Shown here: positions 7,053 through 15,768 of the stretch, piece after piece
Numbering within the stretch: position 1 is the stretch's first letter
Layout: every line of letters starts with the position of its first letter
Origin: Anthocerotibacter panamensis C109
GTDB taxonomy: Bacteria; Cyanobacteriota; Cyanobacteriia; Gloeobacterales; Anthocerotibacteraceae
DNA: 64,000 nt
Reading direction: 5' to 3'
NCBI RefSeq assembly: GCF_018389385.1
Contig: NZ_CP062698.1
Span: 2,421,501 to 2,485,500, forward strand
Made by a program: the position numbers and the translations under genes
Notes under the pieces: model-generated
The model's database searches: none
What the model saw: the letters and a program-made list of their open reading frames with translations, nothing else
What the model was told of the DNA's origin: nothing

Positions 7053-8878
7053 GGCTTTGGCTCCTTCATTTGGCGGTTATCGAGGGTGAATTGGTTGCTC
7101 CCTTGACGGGATTTATCCTTAACTTTGGCTGCCACTTCCCAGGCTCCCTGCATACTCAAGTACGTATTGACTTGGAAGCGTCCGGGTTGTCCGGTGGGCT
7201 TGACTTCGGTATCGGCAGCCATCGGGGCCATATTATTCATGGGCATGGCGACGTTGACCTCTAGATGTTCCACCTTGACTGGCTGACCTGTCTTGGCATC
7301 CTGTACTTCCAGAATCAGGGAGTTATCGCCCATCTGAGCCTTACCCGTGGGGTCCACCCGTTGAATCCGGGTATTGGCACTTGTCCCTAGCGCAACCACA
7401 GGTTGACCCGTGTCGTCCACGGTCGCGATGCGCGTATTTTCGGTCAACCGTTCCTGCCCCGAGGTAATTATGGTCTCCCCTGCGGCTAAACCGCTCACGA
7501 CTTCCACCCGCTCCCCATTGGTCAGACCGGGGGTGATTGGTTTGCGTTGGGCCAATTTACCCGCGACTACCCAGACCGTTGGTTTTCCCTCAAAGGTATT
7601 GACGGCGGTTTTGGGGATGGTCAGCGCGTTGGGCTTGCGTCCGGTGACCAGTTCCATCTCCAGAAATTGGCCCGCCCGCAGGCGATTACCGGGGTTGTCT
7701 ACCAGAGCCTCGACGGTTATGGTGCGCGTCTGGTCTTCAGCTTTAGGGAAGATGCTGGTGATACGGCCTTGCACGGTGTTGCGGCTTGAAATACGGGCAG
7801 TAATGGGGGTTCCTACCTGAAGGTTGACCAGATCTGGCTCTGCCACATTGGCTTGTAACCGCACCTGGCTATAGTCACCCACCTTGAGAATCCCCATCCC
7901 TGGCTGCACCACGACCCCCGGATCTGCCATGCGCTCTTGGACAATCCCGGTAATCGGGGAGGTAATGACGGTATATCCTTTCAGGACAGTGGCGCTACGG
8001 GCTTTGGCCTGGGCTTGGGCCACCATCGCTTGCGCTCTTACCACTTGAGCCTGTAGTCTTCGGAGCTTAAGCTGGATGCCTCTGAGTCCAGCCTGCGCAG
8101 CGTCCGCTTGACTTTTTTCCTTGTCAAATTCTTCTTGAGCAATAACACCCCTATCCAGTAAGGCTTGGGCGCGGGGCAGTTCCTTGGCCCAATAGGTGTA
8201 GTCCGCCTTCATGCGGTCCACTTCCTGGTGGTGCTCCGCCAACTCGGCTCGGTTGGCCTCGAGTTCAGCTTGAGCAGCCTCGGCTTCAGCTTGGGCAGCA
8301 TGGGTATCTGAGGTCAATTCCTCCGCACTCAGCCGCGCCAGAACTTGCCCTTGTACCACCCGGTCTCCAGGATAGGCTGAGTAGTCCGTAAGCCGCCCCT
8401 GGACCCGTGGATAAACCGTGACCTCCAGGTAGGGACGCACAGTGCCGGTGTAGCGCACGGCTGCAGCAAAAGGACCGGATTGGACCGCGGAGACCGTGAC
8501 GGGAGTGGGGTTGGTTGCCCCATCCACGCGCATCATCTCCTCCATGGACATCCCTTCCATGCCATCCATAGCGTCCATACTGGCGACAGAAGCAGGTCTG
8601 AAGAGATTAGTCACCGCCAGGATACCCCCCACTAATAGGGCGAAGACTCCAGTTGCGAAGATTGACTTGGCGTCTTTACCCGCCTTCCTAGTTCGCCTGT
8701 GCGACCATAGCACCAGCAGCACTCCAGCCACCAAAAGGACCATCCCCAGCAAAAACGCTGAGGAAGTCAAGCGGTCGGTCTCCATACTCTTTTGTGCCCA
8801 GGCCCTTTGGGGCGTGAAGAGTAGCCCATAGCCCACGAATAGCGCAGGCCAGAATGACAGCTTACCCATCGGCATCAT
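7049..8878 (-). CDS. RND periplasmic adaptor (HlyD/CusB type) fused to a FixH-like domain
   Basis: A 609-residue adaptor, much longer than the usual 350-450. In order: a signal-like helix (6-28), two membrane helices (about 39-57 and 73-92), a Met-rich stretch (about 101-116), the lipoyl/barrel-sandwich halves flanking a long coiled-coil hairpin (about 180-290), beta-barrel and membrane-proximal domains, and from about 510 a FixH/YtkA-like beta domain (EVQDAKTGQPVKVEHLEV onward) related to the free protein two genes downstream. It joins the pump to TolC. The frame overlaps the merR stop by 17 bp and the pump start by 4 bp, so the operon is tightly coupled. Confidence 0.88.
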   Translation of the reverse strand: MMPMGKLSFWPALFVGYGLLFTPQRAWAQKSMETDRLTSSAFLLGMVLLVAGVLLVLWSHRRTRKAGKDAKSIFATGVFALLVGGILAVTNLFRPASVASMDAMDGMEGMSMEEMMRVDGATNPTPVTVSAVQSGPFAAAVRYTGTVRPYLEVTVYPRVQGRLTDYSAYPGDRVVQGQVLARLSAEELTSDTHAAQAEAEAAQAELEANRAELAEHHQEVDRMKADYTYWAKELPRAQALLDRGVIAQEEFDKEKSQADAAQAGLRGIQLKLRRLQAQVVRAQAMVAQAQAKARSATVLKGYTVITSPITGIVQERMADPGVVVQPGMGILKVGDYSQVRLQANVAEPDLVNLQVGTPITARISSRNTVQGRITSIFPKAEDQTRTITVEALVDNPGNRLRAGQFLEMELVTGRKPNALTIPKTAVNTFEGKPTVWVVAGKLAQRKPITPGLTNGERVEVVSGLAAGETIITSGQERLTENTRIATVDDTGQPVVALGTSANTRIQRVDPTGKAQMGDNSLILEVQDAKTGQPVKVEHLEVNVAMPMNNMAPMAADTEVKPTGQPGRFQVNTYLSMQGAWEVAAKVKDKSRQGSNQFTLDNRQMKEPKP

Positions 8879-9362
8879 TCAAGTGCTCCCGGTACGTGAG
8901 GGTGTTTTTACAGGGGACTGCTTCAATGAGGCTGCACAACTGCTGGTTGCGGGGGTCGTCAAAAGGTTTATCGACCCACTGGGTGCGATAGGCTTCAAGG
9001 CTGTTCTTCAGGTTCTGCATCTGGAAGATTTGCTCTTCCAGATGAGCAATTTTTTGTTCTAGCAGGTCTTGGACAAGCGGACAGGCCGAACCACCCTGGT
9101 GTCGGAGGCCCAATACTTGCTGGATCTCAGCAAGGGTGAACTGGAGTGTTTGTGCCTTGCGGATAAACTTCAGCCTACGGACAGCTTCAGCGTCATAGTA
9201 GCGGTAGCCGCTTTCTGCCCGATGAGCGGGCTCAATCAAGCCCAGGGTCTCGTAATACCGGACTGTGCCGATGGCTACACCTACTTGTTCCGCTAGCTCC
9301 CCGATCTTCAAGAGTCGGTCCTGGACGGGAAGTTCTCTGGTTTTTTTCACAGCTATAACCAC
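8862..9362 (-). CDS. MerR-family metal-responsive regulator
   Basis: A 166-residue MerR protein: winged helix at about 16-85 (LKIGELAEQVGVAIGTVRYYE, then YRYYD) followed by a dimerisation coiled coil (about 105-130). Cysteines sit where metal-sensing MerR proteins bind metal: one before the coiled coil (SACPL) and two at the C-terminus (QQLCSL and AVPC). It should bind the dyad just upstream and activate its own operon when metal is present. The first codon is GTG at 9362; a second GTG four codons later is an alternative. The DNA-binding part begins after either start. Confidence 0.88.
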   Translation of the reverse strand: MVIAVKKTRELPVQDRLLKIGELAEQVGVAIGTVRYYETLGLIEPAHRAESGYRYYDAEAVRRLKFIRKAQTLQFTLAEIQQVLGLRHQGGSACPLVQDLLEQKIAHLEEQIFQMQNLKNSLEAYRTQWVDKPFDDPRNQQLCSLIEAVPCKNTLTYREHLNDADG

Positions 9363-9388
9363 CCCAGCCTCTTATGAGCCATGGCCCT

Positions 9389-9420
9389 ACCATAAACTCT
9401 TAAGTAAGGTATAGAGTCAA
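9389..9420 (-). promoter_or_regulatory. MerR-type promoter with long spacer and dyad
   Basis: Read on the minus strand there is a -35 TTGACT (9420-9415) and a -10 TATGGT (9394-9389) separated by 20 bp, longer than the normal 17. Between them lies an interrupted dyad, ACTCT/AGAGT (9417-9413 and 9400-9396). Over-long spacers with a central dyad are the hallmark of promoters twisted open by MerR proteins. It lies 27 bp before the regulator gene and should drive the whole efflux operon. Confidence 0.72.
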
Positions 9421-9445
9421 GGCTTGATTGATTTTTTCTTATTGT

Positions 9446-9970
9446 TCAATCCAAAGGGGCTCCATGCGCTCGAAGCCGGTCCTGCAAAAAATCCAGCGCT
9501 GTTGTCGCAACCTGCGTTTTACCGGTGACTTGCCAGCCTTTGACCGCTCCCGGTGACGACCACAAAAAGCGATGAGGCACTTGCGGGTCAGCCCAAAAGT
9601 TGGTTGTGCCCATCCCCAAGGGTCGTGAAGTCTGGTGCGTGAAGCGGTCATGGCTCAAGCGGTAGACTGGGAAGGATTTTACCAGCGGGACCAGCCAGCC
9701 GTCCAAGGCAATCAGCGCTTCTACTTTTAGGCCCGCTTGCTGTAACCATCCCTTCGTCAGGGCACCCACCGCCCCCACAACGCCTGCGCTAAAGGCAATG
9801 ACCACGATTTCTGGGGTGGAGGTCCGCTCGAGCAAGCGGCGGACGTTTTGAAAGGAATAAGGCGGGGCTTCGGGTTCTAGGCATAGTGAAGGGTAGCCTA
9901 GCGCTTCTCGGAAGGCTTCGGTTCCCGCACCCCCGACGCCAGGAATCACCACCAGCATAGACCGGGTCAC
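9446..9970 (-). CDS. alpha/beta-hydrolase-like protein, unknown function
   Basis: A 174-residue protein. The start LVVIPGVGGAGTEAF looks like the oxyanion-hole strand of an alpha/beta hydrolase, and VVIAFSAGVVGAVGAL at about residue 55 carries an S-A-G elbow (FSAG rather than full GxSxG). Asp in LIALDGW and His in YRLSHDRF follow and could complete a triad. The protein is shorter than most hydrolases. It overlaps the cupin gene by four bases, so both are made together. I do not know a named family; annotation as conserved hypothetical would also be fair. Confidence 0.6.
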   Translation of the reverse strand: MTRSMLVVIPGVGGAGTEAFREALGYPSLCLEPEAPPYSFQNVRRLLERTSTPEIVVIAFSAGVVGAVGALTKGWLQQAGLKVEALIALDGWLVPLVKSFPVYRLSHDRFTHQTSRPLGMGTTNFWADPQVPHRFLWSSPGAVKGWQVTGKTQVATTALDFLQDRLRAHGAPLD

Positions 9971-10470
9971 ATTTTATTCCTCAGGGCATCGGGTAAACCA
10001 TCGTGGTTACCCAGCAATGGGACTGCGGCATCCCGCCATAGCTTCTCCGGTTTCATCCCCAGGTAGCCCTCAGGCTCGAAGACATAGTGGATGCGGTTGT
10101 CGTCGAGGTGCTCTCCAATCACCAAGAGGCGGACGGGCTGTTCGGTGTTGTTGATGAGTGTGTGCGCCAGACCTGTACCGGGGATAAAAGCACAGGCATC
10201 TCCAGGCTCCAAGCGGTAAAGTACCCCATTGAGCCATAGGTCTGGCATCCCCTCCAGAACCAAGACGAACTCCTCTTCTTTTTCCTCGGCATGGGGCCAA
10301 GAAGTGCGCGAACCGGGCGGCAAAGTCTCGTGATGTATGCCTAGGCGCACCAGACCCAACAGGCGACCGAGAGGAATACCTGCGCTCAGCAATTCAGTGT
10401 GACCGGGGTAGCTGCTGCGCTGCTGCGGCAGGTCACGAATGTTGCTGATGAAAGGTGGCTTTGGCTCCAT
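9967..10470 (-). CDS. cupin-domain protein
   Basis: A 167-residue single cupin. The double-stranded beta-helix shows the first motif around RTSWPHAEEKEEEFVLVLEG (H and two E as likely metal ligands) and the second around PGDACAFIPGTGLAHTLINN (with the late His). Cupins with this layout bind a metal and may act as isomerases, dioxygenases or sensors; the substrate cannot be told. It lies 53 bp behind ndhK on the same strand and is coupled to the hydrolase-like gene by an ATGA overlap. Confidence 0.8.
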   Translation of the reverse strand: MEPKPPFISNIRDLPQQRSSYPGHTELLSAGIPLGRLLGLVRLGIHHETLPPGSRTSWPHAEEKEEEFVLVLEGMPDLWLNGVLYRLEPGDACAFIPGTGLAHTLINNTEQPVRLLVIGEHLDDNRIHYVFEPEGYLGMKPEKLWRDAAVPLLGNHDGLPDALRNKM

Positions 10471-10523
10471 GGGGGCGTTCCTGGATTTCCGAGTGCTTCT
10501 TACTAGCGTACTGGAGCAGCGGG

Positions 10524-11219
10524 CTAGGTGGATGAAATGCGCTCCGCCTGTGCTGTTTGAGCCAGCGGAAGGGCCGTGGTTTTGGGTAGGGCTACCGGGA
10601 CCTGACGACGGGTCTGGGATTCCAAATAGACCCCAGGGTAAGGCTCGGGGATCGCCCGTAGCTGATGGGCGACGGTGAAATAGCGGTGTGTCTGGGATTG
10701 CTTGAACCGTTCGCGTACATCTTCGTTGGCAATCTTCTTGCGTAACTTGATGATGGCGTCAATAATAGCCTCCGGCCTCGGTGGGCAACCGGGCATATAC
10801 ACATCCACCGGGAAAAGTTTGTCCACGCCGCGCACGGTGGTGTAGGAATCGGTCGAGAACATGCCGCCGGTAATCGTACAGGTCCCCATGGCGATCACGT
10901 ATTTGGGCTCGGGCATCTGATGGTAGAGCTTGACTAAGGCCGGGGCCATCTTCATTGTGACGGTCCCGGCGGTGATCAAGAGGTCCGACTGTCGGGGCGT
11001 GGCGCGCGGGATCAGACCCATGCGGTCAAAGTCGTAGCGGGCACCCAACAGCGCAGCAAATTCAATAAAGCAGCAAGCGGTCCCGAAGAGTAGCGGCCAC
11101 AGGCTAGATAGACGCGCCCAGTTATAGAGGTCGTTCACTGAGGTGAGGATGACGTTCTCAGAGAGGTCAGGGGCAACTTCCGGGCGGTATAGGGGGTTGA
11201 TCAGTCGCGTAGCTTCCAT
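10524..11219 (-). CDS. ndhK: NAD(P)H-quinone oxidoreductase subunit K
   Basis: The 231-residue NDH-1 subunit that holds cluster N2, the last Fe-S centre before plastoquinone. The four ligands are visible: C49 and C50 (GTACCFIEF), C114 (MGTCTITGG) and C145 (MPGCPPRPE). It belongs to the hydrophilic arm of the complex used in respiration and cyclic electron flow. The start [10 protein letters not shown] is preceded by a GGAGCAC stretch close to the ATG. In many cyanobacteria ndhK lies in ndhC-ndhK-ndhJ; here it follows ndhH and neither ndhC nor ndhJ is present. Confidence 0.95.
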   Translation of the reverse strand: MEATRLINPLYRPEVAPDLSENVILTSVNDLYNWARLSSLWPLLFGTACCFIEFAALLGARYDFDRMGLIPRATPRQSDLLITAGTVTMKMAPALVKLYHQMPEPKYVIAMGTCTITGGMFSTDSYTTVRGVDKLFPVDVYMPGCPPRPEAIIDAIIKLRKKIANEDVRERFKQSQTHRYFTVAHQLRAIPEPYPGVYLESQTRRQVPVALPKTTALPLAQTAQAERISST

Positions 11220-11244
11220 TGCAGTGCTCCTATGAACGCTGGAG

Positions 11245-12426
11245 TCAACGGTCTACCTCGCCCATGATGATGTCGATAGAACCGAGGATAGCCATGACAT
11301 CAGCTAACTTACAGCCTTGGACCATTTGCGGCAGAACCCCGAGGTTGACGAAACCCGGCGGGCGGACCTTGTAGCGCCAGGGGTTTGTGCTCCCATCGCC
11401 GATGAGATAGATCCCAAACTCGCCCTTAGCGGACTCGACGCGGACATAGTGTTCTCCAGCCGGTAGCTTAAAAGTGGGGGAGGGTTTCTTGCTGATGTGC
11501 TGAAATTCCGGCCCATTCCAGAGGCTCTTCGGGCCTTCTTTCAGGCGCATGGCCTCCAGATACTCGTAGGGACCACCGGGGATCTGGTCGAGGCCCTGGT
11601 GAATAATTCGGATAGCTTCGCGCATTTCTTTGATACGGACCAGATAGCGCGCCAAGACATCCCCCCCTGTCTCCCAGGCCACCTCGAAGTCCACCTCGTC
11701 GTAGATTTCATAGTGGTCCACTTTGCGCAGGTCCCAGTTGATCCCCGACGCGCGCAGCATCGGACCGGACAGGCCCCAACTGATGGCATCCTCGCGGCTG
11801 ATGATACCCAAACCCTCGACTCGGTTGCAGAAGATAGGGTTATGGGTGATGAGCTGCTCATACTCGTCTACCCGAGCCGGGAAGTAATTGCAGAAGTCAC
11901 GGCACTTGTCGATCCAACCGTAGGTCAGGTCCGCTGCCACCCCACCGATGCGGTAGTAGTTGTGCATCATCCGCACTCCAGAGACCGCTTCAAGCAGGTC
12001 GTAGATCAGCTCGCGCTCCCGAAAGATGTAGAAGAGGGGGGTGTTCGCGCCTAGGTCAGCCATAAAAGGACCGAGCCACAGCAGGTGCGAGGCAATGCGC
12101 GAAAGCTCCATGGTGATGACGCGGATATAGCGGGCACGGCGCGGCACCGGCACCTGTGCCAATTGCTCCCAAGCCATGCAGGTAGCCGCTTCCTGGAGAA
12201 TGGTGGCAGCGTAGTCCATCCGGTTTGAATAGGTCAAAAACTGGATAAACGTCCGGCTCTCGGCCATCTTCTCAATGCCCCGGTGTAGATAGCCTAGGAC
12301 GGGCTCACAGTCCACCACATTCTCGCCATCAAGGGTCATAATCAGGTGCAACACTCCATGGGTCGAAGGGTGGTGGGGACCGAGGTTGATCACCATCCGG
12401 TCGGTGCGTGTCTCCACTAAGGACAT
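11245..12426 (-). CDS. ndhH: NAD(P)H-quinone oxidoreductase subunit H
   Basis: The 393-residue 49-kDa-type NDH-1 subunit that with NdhK forms the quinone pocket. Family signatures are intact: [15 protein letters not shown] near the N-terminus, [10 protein letters not shown], and the C-terminal [13 protein letters not shown]. Length is normal. Its ATG lies ten bases inside the end of ndhI and its stop lies 25 bp before ndhK, so the three genes form one leftward operon. Confidence 0.96.
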   Translation of the reverse strand: MSLVETRTDRMVINLGPHHPSTHGVLHLIMTLDGENVVDCEPVLGYLHRGIEKMAESRTFIQFLTYSNRMDYAATILQEAATCMAWEQLAQVPVPRRARYIRVITMELSRIASHLLWLGPFMADLGANTPLFYIFRERELIYDLLEAVSGVRMMHNYYRIGGVAADLTYGWIDKCRDFCNYFPARVDEYEQLITHNPIFCNRVEGLGIISREDAISWGLSGPMLRASGINWDLRKVDHYEIYDEVDFEVAWETGGDVLARYLVRIKEMREAIRIIHQGLDQIPGGPYEYLEAMRLKEGPKSLWNGPEFQHISKKPSPTFKLPAGEHYVRVESAKGEFGIYLIGDGSTNPWRYKVRPPGFVNLGVLPQMVQGCKLADVMAILGSIDIIMGEVDR

Positions 12427-13070
12427 GGGCTACCCTCCCCAGGCGGTGTGACGGTTTCGCTGCGCGTACCGGGGTCTTCAGTAGACATGGCTTCGAGAAT
12501 CTCCTGCGGAATCTGACCGGCCCGTCTGCCCCCAGATCCATGTTTGCGGGCGTACTCGGCGTAGTTGACCACGCCCTTGGGCAAGTAGGCAAACTCCCGC
12601 AGCGGTTTCACTATCGGGTCATCCTGCACCCGCGCGGGCAGACGACCCAGCGCCACGTCGTCAAAGTTCAACTCGTGGCGGTCATAGACTGCCGACTCAT
12701 ACTCTGGAGTCATGGAGAGGCAATTGGTCGGGCAGTACTCGACGCAATTGCCGCAGAGGATGCAGATCCCGAAGTCGATGGAGTAGGAGTTGAGTTCCTT
12801 TTTTTTGGTGGACTTATTAAATTCCCAATCCACCACCGGCAGGTCTATCGGGCAGACGCGGACGCAAATCTCACAAGAGATACACTTAGGCTGCTCAAAG
12901 TGAATCCGGCCTCGGTAGCGCTCTGAGAGTATCAGTTTTTCAAAGGGATATTGGACCACTACATTTTGCCTGCGCATGTGTCTGAAGAGCACTCCCATGC
13001 CCTCCCCGAGATACCATGCAGACTTCCAGACCCTGTAGGCATAATCACCAACTCTGTTCAGAAATTTCAT
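12417..13070 (-). CDS. ndhI: NAD(P)H-quinone oxidoreductase subunit I
   Basis: The 217-residue ferredoxin-like NDH-1 subunit with two 4Fe-4S clusters (N6a/N6b). Both CxxCxxCxxxCP motifs are present: C63-C66-C69-C73 and C103-C106-C109-C113. I chose the ATG giving [12 protein letters not shown] since family members start there; an upstream frame from 13118 would add 16 residues unlike the family. The C-terminus beyond about 180 is a hydrophilic tail. In most cyanobacteria ndhI follows ndhA; here the neighbour upstream is divergent rodA, so ndhA must lie elsewhere. Confidence 0.95.
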   Translation of the reverse strand: MKFLNRVGDYAYRVWKSAWYLGEGMGVLFRHMRRQNVVVQYPFEKLILSERYRGRIHFEQPKCISCEICVRVCPIDLPVVDWEFNKSTKKKELNSYSIDFGICILCGNCVEYCPTNCLSMTPEYESAVYDRHELNFDDVALGRLPARVQDDPIVKPLREFAYLPKGVVNYAEYARKHGSGGRRAGQIPQEILEAMSTEDPGTRSETVTPPGEGSPCP

Positions 13071-13120
13071 GGCACGTCTTTTGGGCTTTCTGGTTCCATC
13101 GTCTTCGCCGGATTCCACCC

Positions 13121-14494
13121 ATGGCTTCTATCTTGAGTCATACGGATAAGGGCGTAGTAGCGCAGGAGATAGGGGTATATGATGATGTACGTTTGGGTGA
13201 GTTTGCTTCCGTGGATATCAGTCGCCGCCTCGCTGCCCCCCGTGGTCTATCAGGCGCGTTCCCGCCATGGGGACGGCTCCTCGCCACGCTGTTCGATGTT
13301 GATGTCCTGCTGTTGGTCTGCCCGCTGTTGCTCCTAGGCTTGGGCTCCATGGCGATTTTGAGTACGGACCCGCGCCATTCGGATTTCACGGCCCAACTCT
13401 ATACAGGGCTCTTTGGGGCGGGGGCTGCTGTCCTACTCTCCCGTCTGTCCTATGGTCTGCTGGAGCGTTGGGTCTGGTGGATCTATGGCCTTGCCAATAT
13501 CCTGCTCCTCCTCGTCGCCTTTACCGGGCGTGAGGCCCTCGGAGCGCAGCGCTGGCTCGATATCGGCGGATTTAGCTTCCAGCCTTCTGAATTCGCCAAG
13601 ATTGCGGTGATTCTGACCCTGGCGAGCTACCTGAAACGATTCCCCATCAAAAATTTCTTCAACATTTGGCCGGTGTTGCTGATTGTGGCTGTACCCGCTC
13701 TGCTGGTCTTCAAACAGCCGGACTTGGGGACAGCTTTAGTCTTCGGGGCGGTCACCCTGGCGATGCTCTTCTGGGGCGGGGCGCAGTTGAGCTGGATCAT
13801 CCTGCTCATCTCGCCTCTGGTCTCGGCGATCCTCTTCAGTATCTGGGTGCCCCTGTGGATGGTCTGGGTCGGGGTCATGGGCGTTTTGGCGTGGCGTTCG
13901 CTCCAGAAAAATCCCGCCCTCATGCTCACGGTTGTAGTTGTCAACCTCCTCTCTGGGGGCTTGGGTCAGTGGCTGTGGCACCTATTGCAGCCCTATCAGC
14001 AAATGCGCTTGATTATTTTCCTGGACCCGACGATTGACCCTCTAGGGGCGGGTTACCACATTATTCAGTCGCAGGTGGCGATTGGGGCAGGCCAATTTTG
14101 GGGGCGGGGGCTCTTTGCCGGGACACAGACCCAACTCAACTTCATCCCCGAGCAGCACACCGATTTTATCTTCTCGGCTATCGGTGAGGAACTGGGTTTT
14201 ATTGGGGCGCTGGTGCTCCTTACGATCCTCGTGACCCTGTTGTGGCGCTTGCTCGTCGTCGCCCAAAATGCCCGCGATGAGTTTGGTTCGCTACTCGTAA
14301 TTGGCTTTTTCACCGTCTTGCTCTTTCAGACTACGATCAATATCGGCATGAATATCGGCTTGGCTCCGGTGACGGGGATCCCGTTGCCCTTCGTCAGTTG
14401 GGGGCGCACTGCGCTACTCTCCAACTTCATCGCCATCGCGCTTGTCCGCTCGGTCGCGCTACAGCGCAAAAAGAAACATTTGGTGGGCAAATAA
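13121..14494 (+). CDS. rodA: RodA-type peptidoglycan glycosyltransferase (SEDS family)
   Basis: About 457 residues with some ten membrane helices. SEDS signatures are clear: [12 protein letters not shown], the loop [20 protein letters not shown] with the catalytic region, EELGFIGAL, and the last block [15 protein letters not shown] (W where many have Y). RodA polymerises lateral-wall peptidoglycan together with a class B PBP. The frame is open upstream to 13016, but that part antisenses ndhI; the ATG at 13121 ([10 protein letters not shown]) is the first outside ndhI, leaving a roughly 50-bp divergent promoter space. The exact start is uncertain since no strong ribosome site is visible. Confidence 0.88.
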   Translation: MASILSHTDKGVVAQEIGVYDDVRLGEFASVDISRRLAAPRGLSGAFPPWGRLLATLFDVDVLLLVCPLLLLGLGSMAILSTDPRHSDFTAQLYTGLFGAGAAVLLSRLSYGLLERWVWWIYGLANILLLLVAFTGREALGAQRWLDIGGFSFQPSEFAKIAVILTLASYLKRFPIKNFFNIWPVLLIVAVPALLVFKQPDLGTALVFGAVTLAMLFWGGAQLSWIILLISPLVSAILFSIWVPLWMVWVGVMGVLAWRSLQKNPALMLTVVVVNLLSGGLGQWLWHLLQPYQQMRLIIFLDPTIDPLGAGYHIIQSQVAIGAGQFWGRGLFAGTQTQLNFIPEQHTDFIFSAIGEELGFIGALVLLTILVTLLWRLLVVAQNARDEFGSLLVIGFFTVLLFQTTINIGMNIGLAPVTGIPLPFVSWGRTALLSNFIAIALVRSVALQRKKKHLVGK

Positions 14495-14530
14495 ACGGGC
14501 TCTATCTTAGGGGGAGGCCATCGCAGACGG

Positions 14531-14670
14531 TTATAGACCCCTATCTGCTATCAACTGGGCAATATCCCCTATCGCCCTATTGACCACTGGCTCATCCACC
14601 AACGGCCACAAGCGTTCTGCTGGTTGTAGCTCCGGGCTGTGCGCTGGAAGCTGCCCTTCGGGTATCCTGA
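14531..14670 (-). mobile_element. C-terminal scrap of an IS630-type transposase
   Basis: The minus-strand frame ending at a TAA (14533-14531) reads LPAHSPELQPAERLWP, then LVDEPVVNRAI. This matches the conserved end of IS630/Tc1-like DDE transposases (PxxSPELxPxExxWxxxK-type block with the last catalytic acid). No upstream part, terminal inverted repeat or target duplication is seen, so it is a dead fragment in the gap between rodA and the repeat protein. Confidence 0.6.
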
Positions 14671-14734
14671 AGGCAGATGAAGCGGTAAAATCTCCTCAAG
14701 GAGCCTCTGACAGCGGAGGACCGGGAGATGAGAG

Positions 14735-15370
14735 ATGACCGAGCAAGAAATTTTCCAGCTTATCGCTTCCAATGCCCAAGCTATCCAGGCCAACAATCAA
14801 GGCATAGCTGAACTCAGAGCACTGACCACAGCCAATGCCCAAGCTATCGCTGAGATGGGTCGCCGCCATGATGAAGACTATCGGACTACCCAGGCACGAA
14901 TTGATGCCAATGCCCAAGCTATCGCTGAGATGGGTCGCCGCCATGATGAAGACTATCGGACTACCCAGGCACGAATTGATGCCAATGCCCAAGCTATCGC
15001 TGAGATGGGTCGCCGCCATGATGAAGACTATCGGACTACCCAGGCACGAATTGATGCCAATGCCCAAGCTATCGCTGAGATGGGTCGCCGCCATGATGAA
15101 GACTATCGGACTACCCAGGCACGAATTGATGCCAATGCCCAAGCTATTGGAGATCTGCGGGCCTCCATCAATGATCTAAGAGAAGGACAGGCCATTCTCT
15201 TGGAAGGTCAGCAACTTTTGGCCCAACGCTTTGCTGAAGAGCAGGACCGCCGTGAGGAGATGCGCCGGGATATGACCAGTATGCAATCTCAAGTACTAGG
15301 GCTCCAGACCCAGGCAAACCGCATCATTGAGCGCATGGACCGGCGCGACCGGGGAGAGCGCGAAGAATAG
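14735..15370 (+). CDS. coiled-coil protein with 25-residue tandem repeats
   Basis: A 211-residue protein of unknown function. Residues 33-132 are four perfect copies of a 25-residue unit starting ANAQAIAEMGRRHDEDYRTT; a fifth unit begins and then diverges. The whole chain is rich in Ala, Gln, Glu and Arg with heptad-like spacing and no signal or membrane segment, so a long coiled coil is likely. The ATG follows GGGAGATGAGAG. The nearest similar proteins I recall are short cyanobacterial coiled-coil proteins with NAQAI/TQARID motifs; no function is known for them. The reading frame is kept by the repeats because 75 is a multiple of 3. Confidence 0.75.
   Translation: MTEQEIFQLIASNAQAIQANNQGIAELRALTTANAQAIAEMGRRHDEDYRTTQARIDANAQAIAEMGRRHDEDYRTTQARIDANAQAIAEMGRRHDEDYRTTQARIDANAQAIAEMGRRHDEDYRTTQARIDANAQAIGDLRASINDLREGQAILLEGQQLLAQRFAEEQDRREEMRRDMTSMQSQVLGLQTQANRIIERMDRRDRGEREE
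14831..15130 (+). repeat. four perfect 75-bp tandem repeats inside the coiled-coil gene
   Basis: Units run 14831-14905, 14906-14980, 14981-15055 and 15056-15130, with a 17-bp start of a fifth. I see no base differences between units, which points to recent expansion or ongoing homogenisation. There are no spacers, so this is not a CRISPR array. Confidence 0.95.
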
Positions 15371-15507
15371 CCCGAGTGGTAATAACTGGTTATGCCCTGG
15401 GACTTCCGGCGCGAGAAGCGAGGGGGAACAGTACGACAAACCTCAACAGTTTTGACCGAGACCGGGATGGCCTAAAGTATGAGCGATAAAAGGCGATTCA
15501 GCGGGGG

Positions 15508-15543
15508 AAGCCCTCACACCTCTAGTTCGTAGAGGGCTTTTCG
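15508..15543 (+). terminator. putative terminator downstream of the repeat protein
   Basis: AAGCCCTC (15508-15515) pairs with GAGGGCTT (15532-15539) and is followed by a short T-run. The rest of the 273-bp stretch between the repeat protein and tRNA-Leu shows nothing I recognise. Confidence 0.6.
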
Positions 15544-15643
15544 TAGTAAGTAAGAAGCACCTGTCTCAGCCAGGGTATTGTGCTCTTAGTCACAGGTTAG
15601 TTATGGAATTTCTCCGTTTTTGTGACCAATCGCTGAAATTCAA

Positions 15644-15728
15644 TGGGGGTAGCGAGACTCGAACTCGCATGCCGCTTTCGCAGCGACGGATTTTAAGTCC
15701 GTTGCGTCTACCATTCCGCCATACCCCC
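15644..15728 (-). tRNA. tRNA-Leu(UAA), without intron
   Basis: An 85-nt class II tRNA: acceptor GGGGGTA/TACCCCC, anticodon stem ACGGA/TCCGT with loop CTTAAAA (anticodon UAA), long variable arm CGCTGCGAAAGCGGC, T arm with GTTCGAGTC. The anticodon loop is continuous, so the group I intron that many cyanobacteria and plastids have in this gene is absent here. CCA is not encoded. Confidence 0.95.
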
Positions 15729-15768
15729 TTTGGGCATTCCGTCATTTTTACATAACCTATGGGCAAGA

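Noticed and set aside
14696..15142. Antisense frame of 148 codons and a second plus frame over the 75-bp repeats
   Set aside because: Any frame stays open in a repeat whose length is a multiple of three; the frame 14735-15370 has a ribosome site and continues beyond the repeats.
14831..15147. CRISPR array
   Set aside because: Repeats follow each other without spacers and are coding; no cas genes are near.
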